Positions 10,487-17,600 of a stretch of DNA of 64,000 nucleotides are shown one piece after another. Each line of letters opens with the position of its first letter. Positions within the stretch are counted from its first letter, which is position 1. The notes below the pieces were generated by a model. That model had not been told where the DNA came from. It saw only the letters and a list, made by a program, of their open reading frames with translations, and did no database searches. Made by a program: the position numbers and the translations under genes. The stretch is from positions 1,054,001 through 1,118,000 of the forward strand of contig CAWJGZ010000004.1 of NCBI GenBank assembly GCA_963842505.1, in the 5' to 3' direction. This stretch comes from PALSA-129 sp963842505. GTDB taxonomy: Bacteria > Acidobacteriota > Terriglobia > Bryobacterales > Bryobacteraceae.

Positions 10487-12421
10487 ATGACGTCTTCGGA
10501 ATTCGAGTCAGTGCGGCGGGCGGCGCGCGGCCATGCGGGACAGACGAGGCGCTTGATTCAGGGCGCGGCGGAAATCAACATCAAGATCCACGCCGCCGCG
10601 GAATCGCTGCTGGCGCGCCAGTCGCCCGAGGGTTTCTGGTGCGGCGAGCTGACCGCCGATACCACCCTCGAATCAGATTACATTCTTCTGCAATTGTGGC
10701 TGCACCAGCCGGATGGCACCGAGTGGAATCCGCCATCGCGGGCGCGCATCCAGAAGGCCTGCCGGTCGATTCTGGAACGGCAGTTGCCGAACGGCGGCTT
10801 CAATATTTATCATGGCGGACCGGCGGACGTCAGCGCTACCGTGAAGGCTTACTGCGCGCTGAAACTGGCCGGTTGCGATCCGCATAGCAAGCCGTTGCGC
10901 AAGGCGCGCGAGCGGGTTCTGGCGCTGGGCGGCGTGCAGGCCACGAACAGCTACGTCAAGATCAACCTCAGCCTGTTCGGCCTCTACCCGCGTCAATTCG
11001 CACCCACCGTGCCGGTGGAGATCACGCTGCTGCCAGGCAACGTGCTGTATGAAATGTCTTCGTGGACGCGATCGATTCTGATGCCGCTTTCCATTGTGCA
11101 GGCGTGCGGCGCCAACCGGCGCGCGCCCGACGGCTTCACAGTGGATGAACTGCTGCTACCCGGCGTGAGCCTCAAACTGCCCAGGAAAAACAAGTTCTCG
11201 GTGCTGTTTCACCACCTTGACCGCGTTTTCAAAGTATGGGAGAAACGAGGCTCACAGCACATCCGCGGCGCCGCCATTCGCGAGGCGGAGCGGTGGATGC
11301 TGGACCGCACGCAGTCTACTGAAGGGCTGGGCGCAATCTTCCCGGCGATGATGTACTTCATCATGGCGCTGGACGCGCTCGGCTATCCCAAAGACCACAA
11401 GGAAATGGTGGATGCGCTGCGCCATTTCGAATCCCTGCTGCTCGAAACCGGCGACCGGTTTGTTTTCCAGCCGGCGGTTTCGCCCATTTGGGACACGGCC
11501 ATCAGCGCCTTCGCGCTGGGCCAAGCCGGCCGCAAGGATCATGCCAACATGCGGCGCGCGGCCGACTGGCTGATCAGCAAGGAGGTCCGGCGCAGAGGGG
11601 ATTGGAGCGTGAAGCGCCCGCACACGGAGCCTTCAGGCTGGGCCTTCGAATTCGCCAACGAGTTTTATCCGGATATCGACGATACCGCCATGGTGCTGCT
11701 GGCGCTGATGCACGCCAAGGGCAGCGACCCCGCGGCGCAGGAGGCCGCGGAGCGGCGCGCCATCAACTGGTTGCTGGCCATGCAATCCTCGGACGGCGGC
11801 TGGGCGGCCTTCGACGTGGATAACAACTGGGCGGTGCTCAACCAAGTTCCCTTCGCCGACCACAACGCCATGCTCGACCCCACCTGTCCGGATATCACGG
11901 GCCGCGTGCTGGAATGCCTGTGCCGGCGCGAACTCGGGGGACACGAGGCAGTGCGGCGCGGCGTGGCGTATCTGCTGCACGCGCAGGAAAAGAATGGAAG
12001 CTGGTACGGCCGCTGGGGCGTGAATTATCTGTACGGGACTTTTTTGGCGATGCGCGGCCTGGCGGCCAGCGGCTCGCCCGGCGCGCAGGAAGCGATTGCG
12101 CGGGGAGCGGATTGGCTGAGCGCTACTCAAAACCCGGACGGCGGGTGGGGCGAATCCTGCGCCAGCTACGCGCGCAACCGCTTCATCCCCGCGCCGAGTT
12201 GCGTCTCGCAAACGGCCTGGGCAGTCCTGGGCCTGCTGGCAGCGGGCCGCAGCGGCGCCGCCGTGAACAGCGGCATCCAGTTCCTGCTGGAGCGGCAGCG
12301 GCCCGACGGCACGTGGCCGGAAGAAGCCAGCACGGGCACTGGTTTTCCGAATGTCTTCTATCTGAAGTACGGCATGTATCGCGATTATTTTCCCCTGTTG
12401 GCGCTGACCCAGTTTGCGTGA
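10487..12421 (+). CDS. shc: Squalene-hopene cyclase
   Basis: 644 aa, normal for the family. The ATG at 10487 is chosen because homology-like sequence starts there; the upstream open frame covers the divergent yceH gene. The catalytic acid motif DIDDTA (D396, D398, D399) matches the DxDD of class II triterpene cyclases. QW-type repeats are visible, for example SSDGGWAAFDVDN, NPDGGWGES and RPDGTWPEE. The enzyme cyclises squalene to hopene at the inner membrane. It shares the pathway with hpnE at 5320. No other hopanoid gene is adjacent; a GT-C-like gene follows by 33 bp. Confidence 0.96.
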   Translation: MTSSEFESVRRAARGHAGQTRRLIQGAAEINIKIHAAAESLLARQSPEGFWCGELTADTTLESDYILLQLWLHQPDGTEWNPPSRARIQKACRSILERQLPNGGFNIYHGGPADVSATVKAYCALKLAGCDPHSKPLRKARERVLALGGVQATNSYVKINLSLFGLYPRQFAPTVPVEITLLPGNVLYEMSSWTRSILMPLSIVQACGANRRAPDGFTVDELLLPGVSLKLPRKNKFSVLFHHLDRVFKVWEKRGSQHIRGAAIREAERWMLDRTQSTEGLGAIFPAMMYFIMALDALGYPKDHKEMVDALRHFESLLLETGDRFVFQPAVSPIWDTAISAFALGQAGRKDHANMRRAADWLISKEVRRRGDWSVKRPHTEPSGWAFEFANEFYPDIDDTAMVLLALMHAKGSDPAAQEAAERRAINWLLAMQSSDGGWAAFDVDNNWAVLNQVPFADHNAMLDPTCPDITGRVLECLCRRELGGHEAVRRGVAYLLHAQEKNGSWYGRWGVNYLYGTFLAMRGLAASGSPGAQEAIARGADWLSATQNPDGGWGESCASYARNRFIPAPSCVSQTAWAVLGLLAAGRSGAAVNSGIQFLLERQRPDGTWPEEASTGTGFPNVFYLKYGMYRDYFPLLALTQFA

Positions 12422-12454
12422 GCGGAGCAGATCGCGCTTAGCCACCGGGAGCGG

Positions 12455-14254
12455 ATGCTAAAATGTGCGGCGATGCCTTCAGCAAAACGCGAGTCGCGGC
12501 TGCTGGGAGTGGCGGCGGGCGCCTTCATCCTGATTTTTCTGCTGCAAGCATTCCTGGAAAGCCGGCTCAAGAGCCCGGCTTCGGACGAACCTCCGCACAT
12601 CGCCGCGGGCCTGTCGTATCTGGAGACTCGCACGTTTCGGGCGAACCCCCAGCATCCGCCGCTGATGAAGGAACTGGCCGCGCTGTCACTGCTGCTGGGC
12701 GGCATCCGCTGGCCGCGCAATGCCGACACCGAGCATCTGATTCACGGTGAACTGCAACCGGGAGAGCAGCCGGAATGGGCGATCGGCGACCAGCTAATCG
12801 CCGCCAACGGTCCCGACCGCGTGATGATGTGGGCGCGCGCGCCGATGCTATTGGTGGCGGCCATGCTGGCGGCATTGCTCTTCTTGTGGGGACGCCAGAT
12901 TGCCGGCGGACTCGCGGCGGCCGGCGCCGTGCTGCTCTACACCATGGATCCCACCATCCTGGGCCACTCCTATCTGGTCACTACCGACATGGGCATCACC
13001 GCGTTCCTGGTGCTGTTTCTTTTTGCCCTATGGAATTATGTGCTCCATCCCGTCAGGAAGCGGCTGGCACTGTGCGGCCTGGCATTGGGAGCGCTGCTAT
13101 GCACCAAGTTTTCGGCGGTGCTGCTGCTTCCCGTGATCCCGGTGCTGTTGCTGGCATCCGTGATATGGCCGCCGGAGGCCGACGTGAAAACGCGCAAGCC
13201 CGCGCCGCGCTACCGCGCCACCCCCAACGCTCCGTGCCCTTGCGGCAGCGGCAAGAAGTTCAAGGCGTGCCACGGCACAGCCGGCGCCCCCAAGCCCGCG
13301 CCGCGGATCGACCGGGATCGCCTGCGCCGGGCGGTTCCGTTCCTCTATGCTTTCGCGGCAATGTGCGTAATCGCGGTAGTCGTCATTCAGGCGCTCTACC
13401 TGTTTTCGAGCGACCCGCTCCTTTATGTCAAGGGTTTCGAGCGCGTCAATGCCGACCACATCAAGAACTACCCGATTTATTTCGCCGGCCGGATTCAAGA
13501 CCGTTTCGTGAGTTATTTCGTCTTCGCCTGGTTGCTGAAGGAACCCTTAGCCACCATCATCCTGGCGGGCATCGGCCTGGTGGCGCTGGTGCGAAGCAAA
13601 AGTATTTCCATCACCGCGAAACTGTTTCTTCTGCTTCCCCCGGCGGCCATGTTTCTGGGCGCCGTGCTGCTGGCCGACGAAGTGGGGGTGCGCTACGTCA
13701 TGCCCGCGTTTCCATTCGGCCATTTGCTGGGCGGCGTCGGCCTGGCAACGCTGTTTCGGAAGACGGCCGCGTGGGCGCGCGCGGCCGCCGTGGTGCTGTG
13801 CGCGTGGGTGGTGGTGGCGGCGCTGGGAGTCTATCCGGACCACCTGCCTTACTTCAACGAATCAGCCTGCCTGTTGCGCGATCCCAGCCAAATCGGACTG
13901 GATGGAGGCACACGCTGCGGACCGCTCTGGCTGGACGACAGCAATGTCGATTGGGGCCAGAGTCTGAAGCAGTTGAAGACCTGGCTGGACCGCAACGCGC
14001 CGGGCCGCGAAGTCCTGCTTTTGAACACGTTCGGCTTCCCGGCGGAAGTCTACGGCATCCCCAATCGCAAGCTCGAGCCCGACGACCTGGCGGTGGAACC
14101 GCAGCCCGCACTGTACGCCGTTACGGCGCACATGGTGGCGCGCATCCCCGCGTACCCCAGAGCCAGCGACTGGCTGCGCCGCATGCCGCCCCTGGCCATT
14201 GCGGGCCACTCGATATACATTTACGACACCACGCGCCCGGCAACGTCCCGATAG
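12455..14254 (+). CDS. GT39-like polytopic membrane protein with embedded SEC-C zinc motif
   Basis: 599 aa. About ten hydrophobic segments and an N-terminal SDEPPHIAAGLSYL...NPQHPPLMKE region (about residues 47-75) match GT-C glycosyltransferases of the PMT family. A hydrophilic loop near residues 245-285 carries CPCGSGKKFKACHG (first Cys about residue 261), a textbook SEC-C zinc-binding motif normally found at the C-terminus of SecA and other proteins. A start at ATG 12473 is possible, but 12455 has a GGGAG just upstream. Donor and acceptor unknown. It is downstream of shc on the same strand and could share its transcript. Confidence 0.8.
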   Translation: MLKCAAMPSAKRESRLLGVAAGAFILIFLLQAFLESRLKSPASDEPPHIAAGLSYLETRTFRANPQHPPLMKELAALSLLLGGIRWPRNADTEHLIHGELQPGEQPEWAIGDQLIAANGPDRVMMWARAPMLLVAAMLAALLFLWGRQIAGGLAAAGAVLLYTMDPTILGHSYLVTTDMGITAFLVLFLFALWNYVLHPVRKRLALCGLALGALLCTKFSAVLLLPVIPVLLLASVIWPPEADVKTRKPAPRYRATPNAPCPCGSGKKFKACHGTAGAPKPAPRIDRDRLRRAVPFLYAFAAMCVIAVVVIQALYLFSSDPLLYVKGFERVNADHIKNYPIYFAGRIQDRFVSYFVFAWLLKEPLATIILAGIGLVALVRSKSISITAKLFLLLPPAAMFLGAVLLADEVGVRYVMPAFPFGHLLGGVGLATLFRKTAAWARAAAVVLCAWVVVAALGVYPDHLPYFNESACLLRDPSQIGLDGGTRCGPLWLDDSNVDWGQSLKQLKTWLDRNAPGREVLLLNTFGFPAEVYGIPNRKLEPDDLAVEPQPALYAVTAHMVARIPAYPRASDWLRRMPPLAIAGHSIYIYDTTRPATSR

Positions 14255-14282
14255 CATGAGGATTGCGCGTGAAGGTGCCATG

Positions 14283-14308
14283 TTGGCAGGCGAAAGCGCC
14301 GGCCCCAC
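14283..14308. repeat. Intergenic GC hairpin (dispersed family)
   Basis: TTGGCAGGCG AAAGCGCCGGCCCCAC: arms of GGCAGGCG-like and CGCCGGCC around GAAA, directly downstream of the membrane protein gene. It is a close relative of 19200-19237 and 40606-40630. Confidence 0.5.
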
Positions 14309-14317
14309 AAAAAGGAT

Positions 14318-14345
14318 GGCTTAGAGCCAATACTGTTCAGTTAAG
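14318..14345 (+). repeat. Left arm of inverted repeat bracketing the IS110 element
   Basis: This 28-nt arm matches the reverse complement of 16124-16152 at 23 of 28 aligned positions with one gap; the inner 12 bases (TGTTCAGTTAAG against TGTTCACTTAAG) differ once. The outer 11 bases, GGCTTAGAGCC, also recur as a direct repeat at 16142-16152. Confidence 0.75.
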
Positions 14346-14400
14346 TGGGATAGGCCATCGCCTTTCGTGGCCTATCATGCTTAGCTGAAGAGGGCGTTTG

Positions 14401-14527
14401 ACAGACGACTAAAACCGATCGTCTGTTTGAATGTATAAGGGCGCAGATGAAGAAGGGTTCTCCTGAAGGGTATGATGCCGAGACCGGCTTATCAGAGCCG
14501 GCTCAGAAACCTCAAACAGGAGAACCC
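14401..14527 (+). ncRNA. Structured leader of the IS110 transposase (bridge-RNA candidate)
   Basis: Three stems are visible. ACAGACGA (14401-14408) pairs with TCGTCTGT (14419-14426). GGGTTCTCCTG (14455-14465) pairs perfectly over 11 bp with CAGGAGAACCC (14517-14527). Between these arms, GAG-A-CCGGCT (14480-14489) pairs with AGCCGGCTC (14496-14504) with a bulged A. The 11-bp stem buries the AGGAG ribosome-binding site of the transposase at 14529. IS110-type elements encode a bridge RNA in this upstream region; this role is inferred from position and structure. Confidence 0.5.
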
Positions 14528-14528
14528 C

Positions 14529-15581
14529 ATGAACGTCAACCACTATATCGGATTCGATGTCCACAAGAAAACTGTCAGCTACTGCGTGAAGACCGCCGCC
14601 GGGGCGATTGTCGAGGAAGGCAAGCTACGCGCGACGCACGACGCGCTGCGCCAGTGGGCCGGGCAACTCCAGGAGCCGTGGCACGGAGCGATGGAAGCGA
14701 CGCTGTTCAGCGGCTGGATCTACGACACGTTGCAACCGTTTGCGGCCGAACTACAGATGGGGCACCCGGCGATGATGAAAGCCATCGCCGCTTCCAAGAA
14801 GAAGAACGACAAGCTGGATGCGCGGAAGATCGCCGACATGGTGCGCTGCGGCTTGCTGCCGGCTTGCTACGTGGCGCCGGTGGAGATCCGCGAACTACGG
14901 CGGATGCTGCGCTACCGCAACTTGGTGGTCGGCCAGGCGGTGCGCCTGAAGAACAAAATGAGCGGGTTGTTGATGGAGGTAGGCGCGGAGTACAACAAGC
15001 AGCGACTACACGGGAAGCAATACTTCACGGAGCTGCTGGACACGGTGGAAGAAGTGCCGGAATCGGTGAAGGATTTGCTGCGGCTGAGCCGCGGGGCGCT
15101 GGAGACGTTCGAGACGACGCAGCGGCAACTGCTGGTGAGGTTGCACAAAGACCGACTGCTGGCGCAGCGAGTGATGCGGCTCGAGAGCATTCGGGGTGTG
15201 GGCGAAGTGACGGCGCTGACATGGGCGCTGGAGGTGGGCGATCCGCACCGGTTCTCTTCGGTGGCGCACGCGGTGAGTTACTGCGGACTAACTTCGGCGC
15301 TGGTCAGTTCGGCCGACAAACAGCAGCGAGGACCGATCTCGAAACAACGCAACGCGCACTTGCAGACGGTGTTGATCGAAGCAGCCAAACTGGCGCCGCG
15401 GTGGAATCCGCAATTAGCGGCGGTACACGCGCGGGAACTGGCGCGCGGGAATCGCAACCGGGCGACCCTGGCGGTAGCGCGCAAGCTGGTGGCGTATCTG
15501 TTGGCGGTCGACAAATCCGGCCAGCCATTCGAGGTGCGCACTGCACCGGCGACCGAAACGGAGGTTCAGGCGGTGGCTTAA
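14529..15581 (+). CDS. IS110 family transposase (DEDD recombinase)
   Basis: 350 aa. The start at 14529 follows AGGAG by 6 bp. The N-terminal RuvC-like domain shows IGFDVHKKT (D10), GAMEAT (E56) and KKNDKLDARK (D94/D97), giving the DEDD set. The C-terminal Transposase_20 domain has SIRGVGEVTALTWALEVGD and GPISKQRNAHL, whose serine (about S271) is the proposed nucleophile. No frameshift or truncation. IS110 enzymes cut and paste via a circular intermediate, guided by an element-encoded RNA in characterised members. It is the only complete transposase in the window. Confidence 0.96.
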   Translation: MNVNHYIGFDVHKKTVSYCVKTAAGAIVEEGKLRATHDALRQWAGQLQEPWHGAMEATLFSGWIYDTLQPFAAELQMGHPAMMKAIAASKKKNDKLDARKIADMVRCGLLPACYVAPVEIRELRRMLRYRNLVVGQAVRLKNKMSGLLMEVGAEYNKQRLHGKQYFTELLDTVEEVPESVKDLLRLSRGALETFETTQRQLLVRLHKDRLLAQRVMRLESIRGVGEVTALTWALEVGDPHRFSSVAHAVSYCGLTSALVSSADKQQRGPISKQRNAHLQTVLIEAAKLAPRWNPQLAAVHARELARGNRNRATLAVARKLVAYLLAVDKSGQPFEVRTAPATETEVQAVA

Positions 15582-16123
15582 CAGAAAGCTCAAGGCTCAC
15601 CAGCGGGAAAGGTTGTTTTCCCGCCCAAGCCGCCCGTCGCGAGATCTCTGATGCCAGAACGGTCCTCGCCGTCAAGGGTTCGCTGCGCCGCGCCAAAAAC
15701 CGGCGCGCCCTGGACGGCTCCGGGCCGTTCCGCCGCAGGGCCAGTCGCGACGGGCGGCTCCGGCGGGAAAACAACAGCCAGCCGTGTGCAGCACCACTAC
15801 GATTTGCCAGCGATCCACCGGCCGTTCCTCGCGTGGGTGGGACTGCACGAAGGAGGGCCTCCCTCCCGATGTGCCGTTTGGTCTGTTTCCTGGCCGGCCG
15901 GTTTACCCAAACTCAATCTTCGAGGACGGCCCGGTGCTGTTCCCGCAAATGGATGTCTGGTCACGCTGACGCGTTGGCCCAACCCGTAACGGATCACAAA
16001 GGGCAAATCGTTCAGCAGTTCGTCGGACCTACCGCGGCGCTTCAGGGAACTCTTCCGAGTGCAGGGGAAGTTCTGTTTTCGCTTGACAAGCCCTTATCAT
16101 GGATGTCCCACCCCCGACGCCGG
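15582..16123. other. Long 3' non-coding part of the IS110 element
   Basis: About 540 bp after the transposase stop with no convincing protein frame. It contains the large hairpin at 15612-15775, a small GGAGGGCCTCCC palindrome near 15860, and the likely right element end (TTGACAAGCCCTTATCATGG then TCCCACC). In IS1111-type relatives the guide RNA lies downstream of the transposase, so this stretch is an alternative place for it. Confidence 0.5.
15612..15775 (+). ncRNA. 164-nt long-armed hairpin downstream of the transposase
   Basis: GTTGTTTTCCCGCC (15612-15625) and GCCGCCCGTCGCGA (15629-15642) pair perfectly with TCGCGACGGGCGGC (15745-15758) and GGCGGGAAAACAAC (15762-15775), separated only by a 3x3 internal loop. 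The enclosed ~100 nt is itself GC-rich and palindromic (GCGCCG...CGGCGC near 15690). GCGGGAAA at 15603-15610 can instead pair with TTTCCCGC at 15617-15624, so two alternative stems compete. It may be a structured RNA of the element or a nested MITE-like insertion; transcription is not shown. Confidence 0.45.
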
Positions 16124-16152
16124 CTTAAGTGAACAGCATTGGGCTTAGAGCC
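16124..16152 (-). repeat. Right arm of inverted repeat bracketing the IS110 element
   Basis: 29-nt partner of 14318-14345. Its outer 11 nt equal GGCTTAGAGCC in the same orientation as the left copy because the arm ends are nearly palindromic (GGCT...AGCC). Confidence 0.7.
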
Positions 16153-16167
16153 GAAAAGATGGGGGAT

Positions 16168-16243
16168 TGGTGGACGACGGGGGGCTCGAACCCCCGACCT
16201 CTGCATTGCGAACGCAGCGCTCTCCCAACTGAGCTAGTCGCCC
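16168..16243 (-). tRNA. tRNA-Ala (anticodon CGC)
   Basis: On the minus strand a full cloverleaf can be drawn. The acceptor GGGCGAC pairs with GTCGTCC, the D-arm is GCTCAGTTGGGAGAGC, the anticodon stem CTGCG/TGCAG encloses the loop TTCGCAA (anticodon CGC, reading GCG alanine codons), and the T-arm is GGGGGTTCGAGCCCCC. The 3' CCA is encoded. The IS110 inverted-repeat arm ends 15 bp downstream of the 3' end. Confidence 0.96.
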
Positions 16244-16272
16244 ACTGCCGTTGACAATTACAATAATAGCAA

Positions 16273-16995
16273 ATGCGAAAAGCGGGGGTTAGGTACCATC
16301 TTCGTCAAATGCGGCGGAACTGGGATCGGCGTGCGCTGGAAAACGCCCGCCACTACGTGGCCACCGGCCGGCGGGAGTGGTCCGACGAGGAGTTTTACGA
16401 GGCTGGCGAGGCCGAACTCCGCGACCACATCTTCAACGACCTGGGCAATATTTGCCAGGGCAAAGATCCCAAGAGCATGAAGGTCCTCGAGATCGGATGC
16501 GGCGCCGGCCGGGTCACGGCTCCCCTGTCCGCTTTCTTCGGCGAAGTGCATGCCGTCGATATCAGCCGCCACATGGTCCGTCAAGCCCGGCAGGCCGTGG
16601 CCGCCTTCCCCAACGCTTTCATTTACCACAACAACGGCCGCGACCTCACCGCCATACGCCGGCATTGGTGGCACCGCTTCGGCCTCGGCCCCACCCCGCA
16701 ATTCGACTTCGCCTTTTCCTGCCTGGTCTTCCAACACATCCCCAGCCTCGAAGTGATTGAGGGTTATGTGCGCGAAGTCAATCGCCTCCTCCGTCCCGGA
16801 GCCCTCTTCAAGTTTCAGGTGCAAGGTCATCCCGGAGTCGAACCGCAGCTCGATGACAGTTGGATTGGAGTGCCGTTTGACGAGGAAAGCGCCGGCGATC
16901 TAGCGCTACGCTGCGGGTTTGAGATGCGTCACCAGTATGGCGCCGGAGATCAGTATTACTGGCTGTGGTTTTTCAAAGTCAGGGATGCCGATTGA
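16273..16995 (+). CDS. Class I SAM-dependent methyltransferase
   Basis: 240 aa. The SAM-binding motif I KVLEIGCGAGRVT (about residues 69-81) is followed by the acidic motif II region VHAVDISRHMVRQAR and a motif IV-like FDFAFSCLVFQHI. This is a Methyltransf_11/25-type Rossmann enzyme. The N-terminal region with YVATGRREWSDEEFYEAGE recalls methyltransferases in cell-envelope or sugar clusters, but the substrate is unknown. No strong ribosome-binding site is seen; ATG 16309 is an alternative start. Its 3' end overlaps the convergent small gene by 40 bp. Confidence 0.85.
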   Translation: MRKAGVRYHLRQMRRNWDRRALENARHYVATGRREWSDEEFYEAGEAELRDHIFNDLGNICQGKDPKSMKVLEIGCGAGRVTAPLSAFFGEVHAVDISRHMVRQARQAVAAFPNAFIYHNNGRDLTAIRRHWWHRFGLGPTPQFDFAFSCLVFQHIPSLEVIEGYVREVNRLLRPGALFKFQVQGHPGVEPQLDDSWIGVPFDEESAGDLALRCGFEMRHQYGAGDQYYWLWFFKVRDAD

Positions 16996-17255
16996 TTGCC
17001 GTTATTCCCGTGCGAGTCCCGCTCCGATGGATGCTCCTCTTCTCCTCTTCGCCGGCTCGCCCAATATTTTTTCATACGCTCCGAAACCTCCGCGCGCTCG
17101 CCGTCGCCCATGGACTTGCGGCCCCGCCGCTTGCTGCCGTGGAGCATCACCTGGCCGCCTTCGGCCGCCCGCTGCAATTCTTCCAGCGAAGCAATCACAC
17201 GCTCGAGCTTCTCTTTTTCCGCGTATAAGTCCTGTATAGCTTTATATAGATCCAT
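16956..17255 (-). CDS. Small coiled-coil protein with basic tail
   Basis: 99 aa. It starts MDLYKAIQDLYAEKEKLERV, a heptad-like coiled coil to about residue 33. A basic segment, SKRRGRKSMGDGERAEVSER, and a charged tail follow. The same plan (short N-terminal coiled coil, then an RGRK/RGRPP-type basic motif) recurs in the 75-aa protein at 45637-45864, so the two look like paralogues of a small family. Dimerising nucleic-acid-binding is plausible but inferred. Its upstream region holds a CRP-like palindrome at 17423. Confidence 0.6.
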   Translation of the reverse strand: MDLYKAIQDLYAEKEKLERVIASLEELQRAAEGGQVMLHGSKRRGRKSMGDGERAEVSERMKKYWASRRRGEEEHPSERDSHGNNGNQSASLTLKNHSQ

Positions 17256-17600
17256 GCAACCGTGCCGTTCCCTTCTTCATACGAAGTGGAACCAACTGAT
17301 GGTACACCGGATGCGCAATCCAATTCTAGAGGTAAATGGTGATAGCAATTGCAGTACTATCTTATAGCCAAATCAAATGATAGCAGCTTATAACACCTTA
17401 TTGCCGCGCATCTCAGGATCAGTGTGATCTTTATCACAAGGACGTAACTGAGCCAGATGGTTGCCGGCCGCCGGTGAACACGGAACGCCGCGGATTGAAA
17501 GGAATCGTTCTATCTGCGTTCCCCGGCGGCCCAAAATGCTTTTGGCGGACTTATTAAGCTTTCTGCCGGACCACGCGCAGTTTCCGCGGCGCTCCCAGTA
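17256..17600. other. AT-richer intergenic region upstream of the small coiled-coil gene
   Basis: 345 bp between tatC (ending at 17601) and the start of the small gene at 17255. No coding frame is convincing. The part around 17300-17440 is markedly AT-richer than its surroundings and contains the CRP-like site at 17423-17438. Otherwise nothing recognisable. Confidence 0.6.
17423..17438. promoter_or_regulatory. CRP/FNR-type palindrome
   Basis: TGTGATCTTTATCACA is an exact TGTGA-N6-TCACA dyad, the CRP consensus form. It lies 168 bp upstream of the start codon of the small coiled-coil gene. The cognate CRP/FNR-family regulator is not in this window. Confidence 0.5.

Larger units (their letters stand above)
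14318..16152 (+). mobile_element. IS110-family insertion sequence inside a long inverted repeat
   Basis: The unit spans about 1.8 kb. It has a structured 5' non-coding region, a complete DEDD/serine transposase, a ~540-bp 3' non-coding region, and outer inverted arms at 14318-14345 and 16124-16152. Just inside the arms, GTGGGA (14345-14350) and its inverse TCCCAC (16106-16111) look like subterminal IS110/IS1111 ends. So the element itself may be about 14345-16111 and the outer arms may be its palindromic target. It lies 15 bp downstream of the 3' end of tRNA-Ala. The transposase is intact, so the copy could be active. Confidence 0.75.

Noticed and set aside
14447..16132. 561-aa open frame through the IS110 element
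   Set aside because: It is the wrong frame over the transposase, reading glycine/arginine-rich shadow sequence; the real transposase is 14529-15581.
14318..16152. 11-bp GGCTTAGAGCC direct repeats as a target-site duplication of the IS
   Set aside because: IS110 elements rarely make such duplications, and the 11-mer is nearly palindromic and part of the larger inverted arms, so the direct match follows from the inverted repeat.
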